Assembly: GCA_005893265.1 (NCBI GenBank)
Contig: VBOX01000064.1
Coordinates: 1-33,339, forward strand
Direction: 5' to 3'
DNA length: 33,339 bases
From: Candidatus Eiseniibacteriota bacterium
GTDB lineage: Bacteria > Eisenbacteria > RBG-16-71-46 > SZUA-252
The notes below the pieces were generated by a model. It searched no databases. It was not told the DNA's origin and saw only the letters and a list, made by a program, of their open reading frames with translations. Positions 1 through 9,873 of this stretch are shown piece by piece (within the stretch, counting starts at the first letter, position 1; each line of letters opens with the position of its first letter). Position numbers and translations under genes: made by a program.

Positions 1-1714
1 GGAACGCGCTGAACGTGGAGTCGCCAAGGTACCCGCGAAGCGTATGCAGCATCATCGCGGGCTTCGAGTAGGCGCCTACCGCGTAGCTCGTCCAGCCATG
101 ATACGCATCCGCGGGTGTCGAAATCGGCTGCTCGTCCCGCGCGTAGGCGCGGGAGAGGTAGCGATTCTCGTCCAAGAAGAAGTCCTTGAGAGGGCTCGTC
201 CAGGGAAGGAGCTTTCGCCGCTTGAGTAGCCCGCGCGGGTATTTCCAGTCGCCGTAGCGGTCTTCCATGTACTGCGTGAAACCTTCGTCGAGCCAAGGAT
301 GGGCGCGCTCATCGCTCCCCAGCATGCCGTAGAACCAGTTGTGCGCCACCTCGTGCGCGACCGTGGCATCGAGAGATCCGGCCCAGGTCGACGGCACGTC
401 CGGCTCGTTCATGATGAGCATCGGATACTCCATTCCCCCCCCTCCGACGTGGCTCTCGGCGCTCGTGAACGCGGGCCAGACGTATGGACCGACTTCTCGG
501 CTCAAGAACGCCATCGCCGAAGCGACAGCCGCTTTCTGCTCACGCCAACGATCCTGATCCTCGCGGAACGCGAGGGCGCGAATCGAGATGCCGTTCCAGA
601 CGGTATCGCCGCGAACGTAGTAGGGGGACGCCACCCAGGCAAAATCGTGGACGCGATCGGCGTGAAACCGGAGGGTCTTCAGCGAGGGAAGAACGCTGTC
701 CTTGGGCGTGCCCGCCCGCGCGAGCGCGCGGAGCGTGTCTACAAGCGTCGTGTCGCGCGACGCAAGGACCAAGTGAAGGGGACCGGGCCTTCCATGTGCG
801 TCCGCCTCCTCGCGCGCATCCTTTTCGGTCTCGATCCACGAATAGCTGTAATGGACGGGCGCCCCGCGTGGCACCCGGAGGGTCGCGCCTTTCGCACGCT
901 TTACCTCGACCGGCGCGCTCTGCTTGCCTCGAGGCGCCGCGAGCATCGTCCGCGGCCATCGGCCCCGGAGCGAATCCGCCGGGACGGCGCGCAGGCGCAC
1001 GGTCACGCTATCGCCGGCGGTCTCGCGATCCGCGAGCGGGATCTGGTTATCGCCCCCTTCCGTGCCCATCAACACGCCGGTCGCGCCGACCCAGAACGGG
1101 TCCGGAAGCGTGATGGCGACGTCGAAGGTGCCGTAGTCCCCGTAAAATTCAGATAGGTAATGGTAGGGATCCACGTGCCAGCCAAGATCGTCGTAGACCG
1201 CGACCTTGGGATACCACTGCCCCACGGAGTAGGAGTCGCCCACGTGCCCGAGCCGCGCGAAGGGCTTCGGGACCTGGACCTCGAAGCGGAGCGTGATCGT
1301 GACCGAGCCCCGAGGCTTCAAGGGCCGGGGCAGATCCACCCGCACGACCGTTTCCTCCATCGCGATCGACGCGGGTACGCCGTCGGCCGAGACCGAATCG
1401 ATCGACATCCAGCCGCGTTGACTCGGGCTCGCGAAGCGGAGCGCATAGTCCTCGCCCCAGCGCTCTCCCTCACGGCCGAAGATCGTATGCGGACCGCGGA
1501 ACGCGTTCGGATACGCGTGGAGATAGATGGAAGGAAGGAGCGAGTCCGCGCCGCTCCGGTAGGTGATCGCGGCGCGCCCCGAGAGGCGGTGGCGAAGCGG
1601 ATCGAGGGTCACGTCGATTCGGTACCGGAGGCCCGGAACCGCGGTCGCGCACGCGTGCGATGGAGCGAGGAGGCCGAGGAGGACGAGAAGCAGAGCCGCC
1701 GCGCGGAGGCTCAG
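1..1714 (-). CDS. M1 family (gluzincin) metallopeptidase, secreted, C-terminus truncated by window edge
   Basis: Reverse strand reads ...GGGGMEYPMLIMNEPD...HEVAHNWFYGMLGSDERAHPWLDEGFTQYMEDRYG...: HEXXH-X18-E plus a GGMEYP (GAMEN-like) motif. N-terminus LSLRAAALLLVLLGLLAPSHACA looks like a signal peptide. Not in the supplied ORF list, probably because it is open-ended. Start is probably a CTG overlapping the miaB stop. Confidence 0.88.
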   Translation of the reverse strand, partial: MSLRAAALLLVLLGLLAPSHACATAVPGLRYRIDVTLDPLRHRLSGRAAITYRSGADSLLPSIYLHAYPNAFRGPHTIFGREGERWGEDYALRFASPSQRGWMSIDSVSADGVPASIAMEETVVRVDLPRPLKPRGSVTITLRFEVQVPKPFARLGHVGDSYSVGQWYPKVAVYDDLGWHVDPYHYLSEFYGDYGTFDVAITLPDPFWVGATGVLMGTEGGDNQIPLADRETAGDSVTVRLRAVPADSLRGRWPRTMLAAPRGKQSAPVEVKRAKGATLRVPRGAPVHYSYSWIETEKDAREEADAHGRPGPLHLVLASRDTTLVDTLRALARAGTPKDSVLPSLKTLRFHADRVHDFAWVASPYYVRGDTVWNGISIRALAFREDQDRWREQKAAVASAMAFLSREVGPYVWPAFTSAESHVGGGGMEYPMLIMNEPDVPSTWAGSLDATVAHEVAHNWFYGMLGSDERAHPWLDEGFTQYMEDRYGDWKYPRGLLKRRKLLPWTSPLKDFFLDENRYLSRAYARDEQPISTPADAYHGWTSYAVGAYSKPAMMLHTLRGYLGDSTFSAF

Positions 1715-3048
1715 ACGGTAGCGTCCTCGGTAGCCGCGAAACTCGCTGCCCGTACCCCCTCCCCGAGTAGCGCATGCGGCGTCGCGGAGGCGACGCGGAC
1801 CGGAATCAAATCTCCAACGCTCTCCCCTCGGTGCGGGAACACGGTCGTCTTGAAATGCGCGGATTTCCCGAACCACTCTAACGGGTTCCGGCGGGTCGGG
1901 CCCTCGACGAGCACCTGGGCGATGGATCCGATGTCCGCCTGGTTCTTGAGAAGGGAGGTCCCCTTCTGCTCCTCGATCAGGAGCGTGATGCGCCGCGTCT
2001 TCTCCTCCTCGTCCACCGTCTCGGGCCACTCGGCCGAGCGGGCTCCGGACCGCGGGGAATACTTGAAGACGAAGGCGCTCTCAAACCCGATTCGCCGCAT
2101 CGCCACCCGCGTCGCCTCGAAGTCCTCCGCGGTTTCCCCCGGAAAGCCAACGATGATGTCGGTCGAGAGCGCGACTCCGGGCACGGCGCGACGGATTCTC
2201 CCAACCAGCGCCGTGTACTCCTCCATCGTGTAGGTGCGGCGCATCCGCTCGAGCACGGAATTGGATCCCGACTGAAGTGGGAGATGCACGTGGGGCGGAA
2301 CCTTCTCGCAGGCCGCGAGCGCCTCGATCGCGCGGTCGCTCATGTCGGACGGATGAGGAGACGTGAACCGGATGCGCACGATCCCTTCCACGCGATTCGC
2401 GCGAGCCAGGAGCTCGGCAAAATCGACGTCACCGTCGCGGTAGGCGTTCACGGTCTGTCCGAGGAATACGATTTCCCGGAATCCCTCTGCGGCGGCGTGC
2501 TCGACCTGGCGTAGCACGTCCCCCACGGGGAGACTCCGCTCCCGGCCGCGCACGTAGGGCACGATGCAGAACGTGCAGAACTTGTCGCAGCCCCGCATGA
2601 TGCTCACCCACGCCCGCACGCCGTCGGCGCGCGCCGGCACGAGATCGCCGTAGGTCTCGACACGGCTCAGCCGGACCGCGAGCGTGGGCTCCTCGCGTGC
2701 CTCGTCGATCAGCTCGGGAAGATGTCGATACCCGTCGGGACCCACCACCAGATCCAGTTGCGGGACTCGCTCGATGAGCTTGGCGCGAAGATGCTGCGCC
2801 ATACAGCCGGCCACGCCCAGGACCACTCCCGGGCGGCGGAGCTTGTGCCGGGTCAGCTCCCCCAGGCGTCCGTAGATCCGCTGCTCCGCGTGCTCTCGGA
2901 TCGCGCATGTATTCACGAGGATCACGTCCGCTTCATCCGCGCGTTCCACCCTGGTGTACCCCGCCCGGTCGAGCAGACCCTGCATGAGCTCGGAGTCAGC
3001 CACGTTCATCTGGCAGCCGTAGGTTTCGATGTAGAGTCGCCGCTCCAT
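1711..3048 (-). CDS. miaB: tRNA-2-methylthio-N6-dimethylallyladenosine synthase MiaB
   Basis: MERRLYIETYGCQMNVADSELM..., radical-SAM motif CDKFCTFCIVPYVRGRERS, C-terminal TRAM-like region. Start moved from 3231 to the ATG at 3048 on family N-terminus. Confidence 0.95.
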   Translation of the reverse strand: MERRLYIETYGCQMNVADSELMQGLLDRAGYTRVERADEADVILVNTCAIREHAEQRIYGRLGELTRHKLRRPGVVLGVAGCMAQHLRAKLIERVPQLDLVVGPDGYRHLPELIDEAREEPTLAVRLSRVETYGDLVPARADGVRAWVSIMRGCDKFCTFCIVPYVRGRERSLPVGDVLRQVEHAAAEGFREIVFLGQTVNAYRDGDVDFAELLARANRVEGIVRIRFTSPHPSDMSDRAIEALAACEKVPPHVHLPLQSGSNSVLERMRRTYTMEEYTALVGRIRRAVPGVALSTDIIVGFPGETAEDFEATRVAMRRIGFESAFVFKYSPRSGARSAEWPETVDEEEKTRRITLLIEEQKGTSLLKNQADIGSIAQVLVEGPTRRNPLEWFGKSAHFKTTVFPHRGESVGDLIPVRVASATPHALLGEGVRAASFAATEDATV

Positions 3049-3160
3049 GGGGCGAGAAGTATACGCGACACCCAGGCTCCCGAGAGGGTCAAGTTGGACG
3101 CCTGGGATGCCGATCGATCGATTACGCATTTTTCCCGCGTCCCCGATCATTCGAGGGCCC

Positions 3161-3532
3161 ATGACCGAATCCAAGTGTACCGTTCTCGTCGTCGATGATG
3201 AGGAAGCGGTTCGACAGGTGGCGTCGGACATTCTTGGCTATCTCGGGTACTCGGTGGAGACCTCGCCGTCGGGGCAGGAAGCCGTGAACCGCCTGCTCCA
3301 GGGGGCAAGGCCGGACCTTGTTCTCCTTGACTTGATCATGCCCGGGATGGACGGTGTCGAGACCTTCCGGAAGCTCCGGGAAATCCAGCCGGACCTTCCG
3401 GTCCTCATCACCACGGGGTACGCGGAACCGGGCGCCGTCCAATCCCTGGCCGATGAAGGCGTGGCTGGATTCGTGAACAAGCCCTTCGCCATCGAATCGC
3501 TCGCGAAGCGGCTCGAACAGATCCTCGGCTAG
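3161..3532 (+). CDS. single-domain response regulator (CheY-like receiver)
   Basis: TVLVVDDEEAVRQ...DLVLLDLIMPGMDG...VLITTGYAE...FVNKPFAIESL: DD, phospho-acceptor D, T and K receiver positions. Internal ATG at 3161 is the sensible start. Confidence 0.92.
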   Translation: MTESKCTVLVVDDEEAVRQVASDILGYLGYSVETSPSGQEAVNRLLQGARPDLVLLDLIMPGMDGVETFRKLREIQPDLPVLITTGYAEPGAVQSLADEGVAGFVNKPFAIESLAKRLEQILG

Positions 3533-3664
3533 CTCCGCCGCTCCGACGTCGCCCCCTTCACCCGCCCACCCGATCCTCCATGGACCCCAACGCGCCCTCC
3601 ATGGCACAATGCGCCCGAGTCTTGGGAACGGAAGCTGAGAATCGCCTGGCGGATGGGGGCGCGC

Positions 3665-4216
3665 ATGATCAAGAGCGACAAGTGGATTCGCCGCATGTGC
3701 CGCGAGCACGGAATGATCGAGCCGTTCGAGGAGAAACAGATGCGCGAGGGGACGATCTCCTACGGCATCTCTTCCTATGGATACGATCTCAGGATCGCGG
3801 ATGAATTCAAGATTTTCACGAACATCAACAGCACGATCGTCGATCCAAAGGAGTTCGACTCGAAATCGTTCGTCGACTACCAAGGGGACGTCTGCATCGT
3901 CCCCCCCAATTCTTTCGCGCTCGGCCGGAGCGTCGAGTATTTCCGTATCCCGCGCCGAACGATGACCATCTGTGTCGGGAAATCGACCTACGCCCGATGC
4001 GGGATCATCACCAACGTGACGCCGCTCGAGCCTGAATGGGAAGGGCACGTGACCCTTGAGATCTCGAACACCACGCCCCTTCCGGCGCGCATCTACGCCA
4101 ACGAGGGCATCGCGCAGGTCCTGTTCTTCGAAAGCGACGAGGACTGCTCGGTCTCGTACAAGGACAAGAAGGGCAAGTACCAGAACCAGCGGGGCGTCAC
4201 GCTCCCGCGGGTCTAG
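3665..4216 (+). CDS. dcd: dCTP deaminase
   Basis: [25 protein letters not shown]...[18 protein letters not shown]...[53 protein letters not shown]: Dcd family. Confidence 0.95.
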   Translation: MIKSDKWIRRMCREHGMIEPFEEKQMREGTISYGISSYGYDLRIADEFKIFTNINSTIVDPKEFDSKSFVDYQGDVCIVPPNSFALGRSVEYFRIPRRTMTICVGKSTYARCGIITNVTPLEPEWEGHVTLEISNTTPLPARIYANEGIAQVLFFESDEDCSVSYKDKKGKYQNQRGVTLPRV

Positions 4217-4247
4217 GGCGGTCCCCGCTCGCCGTCTGGGGCCGCGC

Positions 4248-5228
4248 CTACAACGCCGCGCGGCTCACGCCCAGGTACAAGTTGAAGTCCGAGACGAGAT
4301 TGATCCCGTTGACGCGCTGGTAGACGGGAAGCTGGACCACGCCGTAAAACGCGGTCTTCCCCTTTGCGTTGACCCGGATTCCCGGGCTCGCAAAGACCCA
4401 CGTCCCACCCGTATGGCCCGGATCGGCATCGGTGTTCCCCGGGTCGTCCTTGGCCCGTACCCGGAAATCCCCAGATAGAAGCAGCTCCAGCGATCGACTG
4501 ACCGGGTAGCCCAGCCCGAGATTCGCCTGCAGCTCGGAACCCACGCGATACCGCTCCGTCCCGCGTCTGTTGGCCCGTCCCATCAGCCTGAGGCGGACGG
4601 GCACGGCGCCGTAGTCTCCCCCTGGCATCTTCGTCGTCAGCGACCATCGCGCTCCAACACCTGCGATCGCGCCCCAGGCGCCGGTGCTCGGACGCGCCGG
4701 CGGCTCAGGCTCTTCCCCGTTGAACTCTTCGACGTGGCGTACGCCGGTGGGCGCCTTGAAGCCGGCCTCCACGTGGTAGCGGGTCGTTTTCTCCTCGCCG
4801 TGTGCGAAGCTTCTGGAAACTTGGGCTTCCAGGTCTCCGACTCCCCGGTAGCTCCAACGCATGAGCTCGGGTGGGTTACCCGGCTCGTTGTGGAAGTGCT
4901 CGTGATACCGGTTCACAAATGGAAGCGAGCCGGTGATCGTCCACTTCTCATTGGGCTGGTATACCGCTCGCGCCGTCGTGATCCGATTCACCGTACGGAC
5001 CTCGTCCTCGTGGCTCGGCAAGGCGCCGACGGCCGCGTCGCGCGTTCCGACGCGCGGCTGGTCCTGGTCGATGTACTGCTGTGAAAGATCGAATGTGAGA
5101 ACCGAGCGTTCCCAGGGCATGCCCAGATCGATGGGACAATGCTCCGATCCGCAGCTTGCGCGCGCGCCCGATGGGACCAGCGCGACCGCAGCAAGGAGAA
5201 CGACGATGCGCCAAAACATGGGATGCAT
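4248..5228 (-). CDS. secreted/outer-membrane beta-barrel-like protein with N-terminal CGSEHC motif
   Basis: Signal peptide, mature start SCGSEHCPIDLG, alternating beta-strand-like sequence with aromatic-rich strands. Confidence 0.65.
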   Translation of the reverse strand: MHPMFWRIVVLLAAVALVPSGARASCGSEHCPIDLGMPWERSVLTFDLSQQYIDQDQPRVGTRDAAVGALPSHEDEVRTVNRITTARAVYQPNEKWTITGSLPFVNRYHEHFHNEPGNPPELMRWSYRGVGDLEAQVSRSFAHGEEKTTRYHVEAGFKAPTGVRHVEEFNGEEPEPPARPSTGAWGAIAGVGARWSLTTKMPGGDYGAVPVRLRLMGRANRRGTERYRVGSELQANLGLGYPVSRSLELLLSGDFRVRAKDDPGNTDADPGHTGGTWVFASPGIRVNAKGKTAFYGVVQLPVYQRVNGINLVSDFNLYLGVSRAAL

Positions 5229-5305
5229 CCTCCGCGAAAAACGAATTCGAGGCGCTCCAAAGCGAGAAGCGCCGAGTCAGTGGTGCCTTTGGCGGGGCTT
5301 GCGCG

Positions 5306-5758
5306 TTAGGCGCGCGGGGGACGATCGACGGGTGCGGGGTTTCGGGTGGCGGGTTCGACGGGCGCGAATTCGATGAGCCCCGCTGCGGTCAGAATCGTGG
5401 CGCGCGCGGGGGTTGGGTCGAGTGTCCCCGGATCGGGAACGCCGGGTACCATCCGGGCGCCTTCGCGGCCGCATGACGGAGCGCAGAGCCGGACGTCTGA
5501 GGTTCCGGTCTCGGGTTGGACCGCAGCGGCCGGCGTCGTCTTGGTGTCGGCCATCGGACATGCCGCTTCCGTGCGGCACCCTGTCGCGTGCATGGGGCAT
5601 GAGGCCATGCCGCAGCAGGACTTCGCGGGGGCTCGTGCCGGAGGCGTGGCCGGTCCCCTGCCGTCAACAGCCGCACACACGGGCGACTCGATGAAGAGAC
5701 CCGGAGCTTCGGCCGCAAGAATCAGGAGCGCCAAAAACAGCGCGAGGATAGAGCGCAT
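5306..5758 (-). CDS. secreted Cys/Met-rich putative metal-binding protein
   Basis: MRSILALFLALLILAAEAPGLF signal peptide followed by KSCCGMASCPMHATGCRTEAACPMAD and RLCAPSCGREG. Start taken at internal ATG 5758 of the longer 5306..6781 ORF; the upstream part is antisense to the HAD gene. Confidence 0.65.
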   Translation of the reverse strand: MRSILALFLALLILAAEAPGLFIESPVCAAVDGRGPATPPARAPAKSCCGMASCPMHATGCRTEAACPMADTKTTPAAAVQPETGTSDVRLCAPSCGREGARMVPGVPDPGTLDPTPARATILTAAGLIEFAPVEPATRNPAPVDRPPRA

Positions 5759-5824
5759 CACGCCGCCATCATATACCATGGTGCGGATCGAATCCATTTC
5801 GGCCCGGCCGCACTCGGGGGGAGC

Positions 5825-6685
5825 ATGACGGAAGCATCCATTCGAAGCATTGCCGTTGTCGGCGCGGGGATCATGGGGCGAGGCATCGCGCTCGCCTCGG
5901 CGCGCGCGGGACTCAAGACGAGCGTGATCGAGCCCAACGCCGGGGCGATCCAGTCGGCTCGAGCGGAGCTCGACAAGGTGCTCGATCGCTCGCGTGAGAA
6001 AGGGGAGATCGACGAAGCAGCGGAGCGCGCGACGCGCGAGAGGCTCTCCTGGTCCGGCGCGTATGACGTTGCGAACGGCGCCGACCTCGTGATCGAGGCC
6101 GTTCCCGAGTCGATGGCGATCAAGGCCGAGGTCTACAAGAACATCGCACCGCGTCTCACGCCCACAAGCGTCATCGCGACGAACACCTCCTCGCTCAGCA
6201 TCACCGAGCTCGCCGCAACGTCGGATCGCCCCGCCCGATTCGTCGGGATGCACTTCTTCAACCCGGTGCATCGGATGAAATTGGTCGAGCTGGTGCGCGG
6301 GCTGGAAACCTCCGACGAAGCGCTCGCCGTAGCGGAGCGGGCGGCCAGGGCGATGGGCAAGGAAACCGTGGTCGTGCGCGAATCGCCTGGATTTGTGACG
6401 AGCCGCATCAACGTCCTGATCGGGAACGAAGCCTTCGCGATGCTCGAGTCGGGAGTCGCCTCCGCCCGCGACATCGACAAGGCCTTGAAGCTCGGCCTCA
6501 ACCACCCCATGGGCCCATTCGAGCTGGTCGACCTGGTCGGTCTGGACACGCGCCTCAGCATCCTGGAATATCTGCATCGAACGCTGGGCGACAGATTCCG
6601 GCCCTCCCCGCTCCTCATCCAATATGTGAAAGCGGGCCGCCTGGGCCGCAAGGTGGGACGCGGCGTGTACGAGTACCCGAGCTAG
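5825..6685 (+). CDS. 3-hydroxyacyl-CoA dehydrogenase (3-hydroxybutyryl-CoA dehydrogenase family)
   Basis: VVGAGIMGRGIALASARAG Rossmann motif, ATNTSSLSITELA, GMHFFNPVHRMKLVE, ESPGFVTSRI, LGLNHPMGPFELVDLVGLD. SD-like gggggagc upstream. Confidence 0.93.
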   Translation: MTEASIRSIAVVGAGIMGRGIALASARAGLKTSVIEPNAGAIQSARAELDKVLDRSREKGEIDEAAERATRERLSWSGAYDVANGADLVIEAVPESMAIKAEVYKNIAPRLTPTSVIATNTSSLSITELAATSDRPARFVGMHFFNPVHRMKLVELVRGLETSDEALAVAERAARAMGKETVVVRESPGFVTSRINVLIGNEAFAMLESGVASARDIDKALKLGLNHPMGPFELVDLVGLDTRLSILEYLHRTLGDRFRPSPLLIQYVKAGRLGRKVGRGVYEYPS

Positions 6686-6688
6686 AGG

Positions 6689-8176
6689 ATGGCGCAAATG
6701 AATCCGACCGAAACCCTGCCGAAACCCGCATTGACGTCCGGCGGCCGCTTGTTGGTCGGCGGCGACTGGCGCGAGGCTCAATCGGGAAAGCGCTTCCGCA
6801 CGCTGAATCCAGCGACGGGGGATACCCTTCTAGAGGTCGCGGAAGGAGACGCGGCCGACATCGACCTCGCGGTTCAGGCCGCTCGCCGGGCGCTCGAGGG
6901 GCCGTGGGGCAAGATGTCCGCCTCGGAACGCGGGCGCCTCCTCTGGAAGCTGGGCGACCTCGTGAACGAGAAGGCGGCCGAGCTCTCCCAGCTCGAGACC
7001 CTCGACACGGGCAAGGCGATCTGGGAGTCCTCGAAGATCGACGTGCCGCTCACCGCGGACACCTTCTACTACTACGCGGGAGCCGCGACCAAGCTCGAAG
7101 GGCGGACGATCCCTGTGAGCGGGCCCTATCTCAACTACACGCTCCGCGAGCCGCTGGGGATCGTGGGACTCATCGTTCCATGGAACTTTCCCCTTCTTCT
7201 CGCCGCGCGCAAGGTCGCGCCCTCGCTCGCAGCGGGAAACGCGGCAATCTTGAAACCGGCCGAGGAAACGCCCCTTTCCGCCCTCAGGCTGGGCGAGCTC
7301 GCGTTGGAGGCGGGACTGCCGCCCGGCGTGCTCAACGTGGTACCGGGTTACGGGCCGACGGCTGGCGCCGCGCTCGTCGCGCACCCCGGCGTCCAGGGCA
7401 TCGCCTTTACGGGCGAGACGACCACGGGCCAGCTCATCATGCAGAACGCCGCGCGCTCCCTGAAGAAGATCTCACTCGAGCTTGGCGGAAAGTCTCCGAA
7501 CATTGTCTTCGCCGACGCCGACCTCGAAGCGGCGGTACGCGGATCGATCTTCGCCATCTTCTACAACAAGGGCGAGGTCTGCACCGCGGGATCGAGGCTC
7601 TTCGTGGAGAAAGGAATCCACGACGCGATGCTCGAGAAGGTGATCGACCGCGCGCAAAAATTTCCGCAGGGAGATCCCTTCGATCCCAAGACCCGGCTCG
7701 GGGCCCAAACCTCCGAGGCGCAGATCGAGAAGATCGCCCGCTACGTCGACATCGGCAAGAAGGAAGGCGCGAAGGTCGTGCTGGGTGGTGAGCCAGCGCG
7801 GGTCGGGAACGGCCGAGGATTCTTCTGGAAGCCGACCATCTTCGACGGCGTCACGAACTCGATGACGATCGCGCGCGAGGAGATCTTCGGCCCGGTTCTC
7901 TCCGTGATCGCGTTCGAGGATTTCGACAAGGTGCTGGCGGAGGCGAACGACTCGTTCTACGGCCTGAGCGCGGCGGTCTGGACGCGCGACATCAAGAAAG
8001 CGCACCGCGCGGCGCGCACCCTGCAGGCGGGAACCGTGTGGATCAATACCTACAACCTCTACGACGCGGCATCTCCTTACGGTGGTACCAAGGGGTCCGG
8101 GTTCGGCCGCGAGTCCGGCATGCAGGGGCTCGATTTCTACACCCAGACCAAGAGCGTCTGGGTGGACCTGAGCTGA
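6689..8176 (+). CDS. NAD(P)+-dependent aldehyde dehydrogenase
   Basis: PWNFPLLLAARKVAPSLAAGNAAILKPAEETP, ELGGKSPNIVF, GEVCTAGSR, EEIFGPVLSVIAFE: complete ALDH superfamily protein. Confidence 0.94.
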   Translation: MAQMNPTETLPKPALTSGGRLLVGGDWREAQSGKRFRTLNPATGDTLLEVAEGDAADIDLAVQAARRALEGPWGKMSASERGRLLWKLGDLVNEKAAELSQLETLDTGKAIWESSKIDVPLTADTFYYYAGAATKLEGRTIPVSGPYLNYTLREPLGIVGLIVPWNFPLLLAARKVAPSLAAGNAAILKPAEETPLSALRLGELALEAGLPPGVLNVVPGYGPTAGAALVAHPGVQGIAFTGETTTGQLIMQNAARSLKKISLELGGKSPNIVFADADLEAAVRGSIFAIFYNKGEVCTAGSRLFVEKGIHDAMLEKVIDRAQKFPQGDPFDPKTRLGAQTSEAQIEKIARYVDIGKKEGAKVVLGGEPARVGNGRGFFWKPTIFDGVTNSMTIAREEIFGPVLSVIAFEDFDKVLAEANDSFYGLSAAVWTRDIKKAHRAARTLQAGTVWINTYNLYDAASPYGGTKGSGFGRESGMQGLDFYTQTKSVWVDLS

Positions 8177-8181
8177 CCGGG

Positions 8182-8966
8182 ATGGCCGAGGTTCGGACGT
8201 CGGAGATCCTCACGGAGCGGCGTGGCCGCGTCGCGCTGATCACGCTGAACCGCCCCGAGTGGAGATGCGCACCCCGCTGCGAGAAGCGTTCGAAGGGGCC
8301 GCAAGCGACTCCGGCGTCCGGGCGATCGTGGTTACGGGCGCGGGGCGCGGATTTTCCGCCGGCGGCGACATCAAGTTCATGGAATCGGTGATGGCCCGAG
8401 GGGGCCGATTCGAGGATTTCCGCCCCCTCGTCGAAGCCGGCCGGGAGATCGTGCTGGCGTTGGCGAGGATCGATAAGCCGGTGATCGCTGCGGTAAACGG
8501 CGCGGCGGCCGGAGGAGGCATGAGCTTAGCACTCGCATGCGACGTGCGCTGGGCCTCAGAAATCGCAAAGTTCGCCCAGAGTTTCGCCCGGATCGCGCTT
8601 CATCCCGATTGGGGCGCGCTCCACTCGCTCCCGCGTCTTCTCGGCACGTCGCGCGCGCTGGAGCTGATGTGGACAGGCGATCTCGTGGATGCGCAGGAAG
8701 CGCTTCGCTTGGGGATCGTCTCCCGCGTGCTCCCCGCGGAGCGACTCCTGCCCGAGGCGATTGCCTTCGCGGGCCGGCTCGCGCAGGGACCGGCCGTCGC
8801 GCTGGCCGAAATCAAGCGCTCGGTTCGGGCCTCGCTCGGCTATACTCTCGAGCAAGCGCTCGAACGGGAAATCGAAGCCCAGGAACGATGCTGGAATTCG
8901 CACGACGCCCGCGAGGGCTTCGCCGCCTTTCTCGCGAAACGCGAGCCGCGATACGAGGGCCCTTGA
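8182..8966 (+). pseudogene. enoyl-CoA hydratase/isomerase (PaaG-like), N-terminus frameshifted with a short deletion
   Basis: MAEVRTSEILTERRGRVALITLNRPE in frame 1 (8182-8259) continues as EMRTPLREAFEGAASDSGVRAIVVTGAGRGFSAGGDI... in another frame (8262-8966); about 6-8 residues expected between the halves are absent. QSFARIALHPDWG resembles PaaG rather than hydratases. Confidence 0.75.
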
Positions 8967-9030
8967 GGCGGCCCCGACCGCGGAGGCCATGAAGAGCTTG
9001 ACTCCCACCCCGAAGAAGGAGGATCCACCC

Positions 9031-9846
9031 GTGACACCCGAGACGCAGACCCTTCCGGCCGCGGGGACGCGGGTTCTTTACCGCGTCGAGAACGGCATCG
9101 CGATCTTCGAGCTGAACGATCCGCCCGCGAACACGTACACGTACGAGATGATGCGCGACCTGGACGACGCGATCTTAAAGGCGCGTTTCGATCCGGGCGT
9201 CCACGTGGTCGTGATCCGTGGCGCGGGCGACAAGTTCTTCTGTGCCGGCGCGAATATCAAGATGCTCCAAACCGCGGAACCCACGTTCAAGTATTTCTTC
9301 TGCCTCCACGCCAACGAGACGCTCAACCGTCTGGAGCAAACTCCGAAGCTCGTCATCGCGGCCATCAACGGGCATTGCGTGGGCGGCGGCCTCGAAATCG
9401 CCATGGCGGCGGATATCCGGATCGCCAAGCGGAACGCCGGCAAGATCGGACTTCCCGAAGTGACGCTGGGCGTCCTCCCGGGCACAGGCGGGACGCAGCG
9501 GATGGGGCGTCTGGTGGGGAAGTCGCGCGCGATCGAGCTCATGGCGACCGGATCCACATTCTCCTTCGAGGACGGCGAGCGCTACGGACTGGTGAACCAC
9601 GTATACGAAGCGGAAGACTTCGACGCCAAGGTGATGGAATACGCGCGCCAGTTCGTCCCACCCGCCAAGGCCTCGAAGGCCGTGGGGCGAATCAAGCGCT
9701 CCGTGCAGTCGGGCCTCGAGGTAGCGTTCAGCGAGGCACTCGCGATCGAGCGCGAGCTCCAACAGCAGCTCTTCACGAGCGAGGATGCGCGCGAGGGACT
9801 GAACGCCTACGTGGAGAAGCGCCCACCCAAGTTCAGCGGAAAGTAG
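9031..9846 (+). CDS. enoyl-CoA hydratase/isomerase family protein
   Basis: GAGDKFFCAGANIKML, AINGHCVGGGLEIAMAADIRIA, LPEVTLGVLPGTGGTQRMGR: both hydratase Glu positions present. Start GTG 9031 preferred because of SD aaggagg at 9016-9022; ATG 8989 is an alternative. Confidence 0.9.
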   Translation: MTPETQTLPAAGTRVLYRVENGIAIFELNDPPANTYTYEMMRDLDDAILKARFDPGVHVVVIRGAGDKFFCAGANIKMLQTAEPTFKYFFCLHANETLNRLEQTPKLVIAAINGHCVGGGLEIAMAADIRIAKRNAGKIGLPEVTLGVLPGTGGTQRMGRLVGKSRAIELMATGSTFSFEDGERYGLVNHVYEAEDFDAKVMEYARQFVPPAKASKAVGRIKRSVQSGLEVAFSEALAIERELQQQLFTSEDAREGLNAYVEKRPPKFSGK

Positions 9847-9873
9847 CCGGGCCACGCGCGATCACGCATCGCG

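Noticed and set aside
299-2233. Long + strand ORFs (285 aa and 357 aa)
   Set aside because: Antisense to the M1 peptidase and miaB, which have clear catalytic motifs; high-GC shadow ORFs with Arg/Pro-rich composition.
3122-4048. 308-aa minus-strand ORF
   Set aside because: Antisense to the response regulator and dcd; no domain signal.
5825-6781. N-terminal ~340 aa of the 5306..6781 minus ORF
   Set aside because: Antisense to the 3-hydroxyacyl-CoA dehydrogenase; only the part from ATG 5758 has a signal peptide and Cys motifs.
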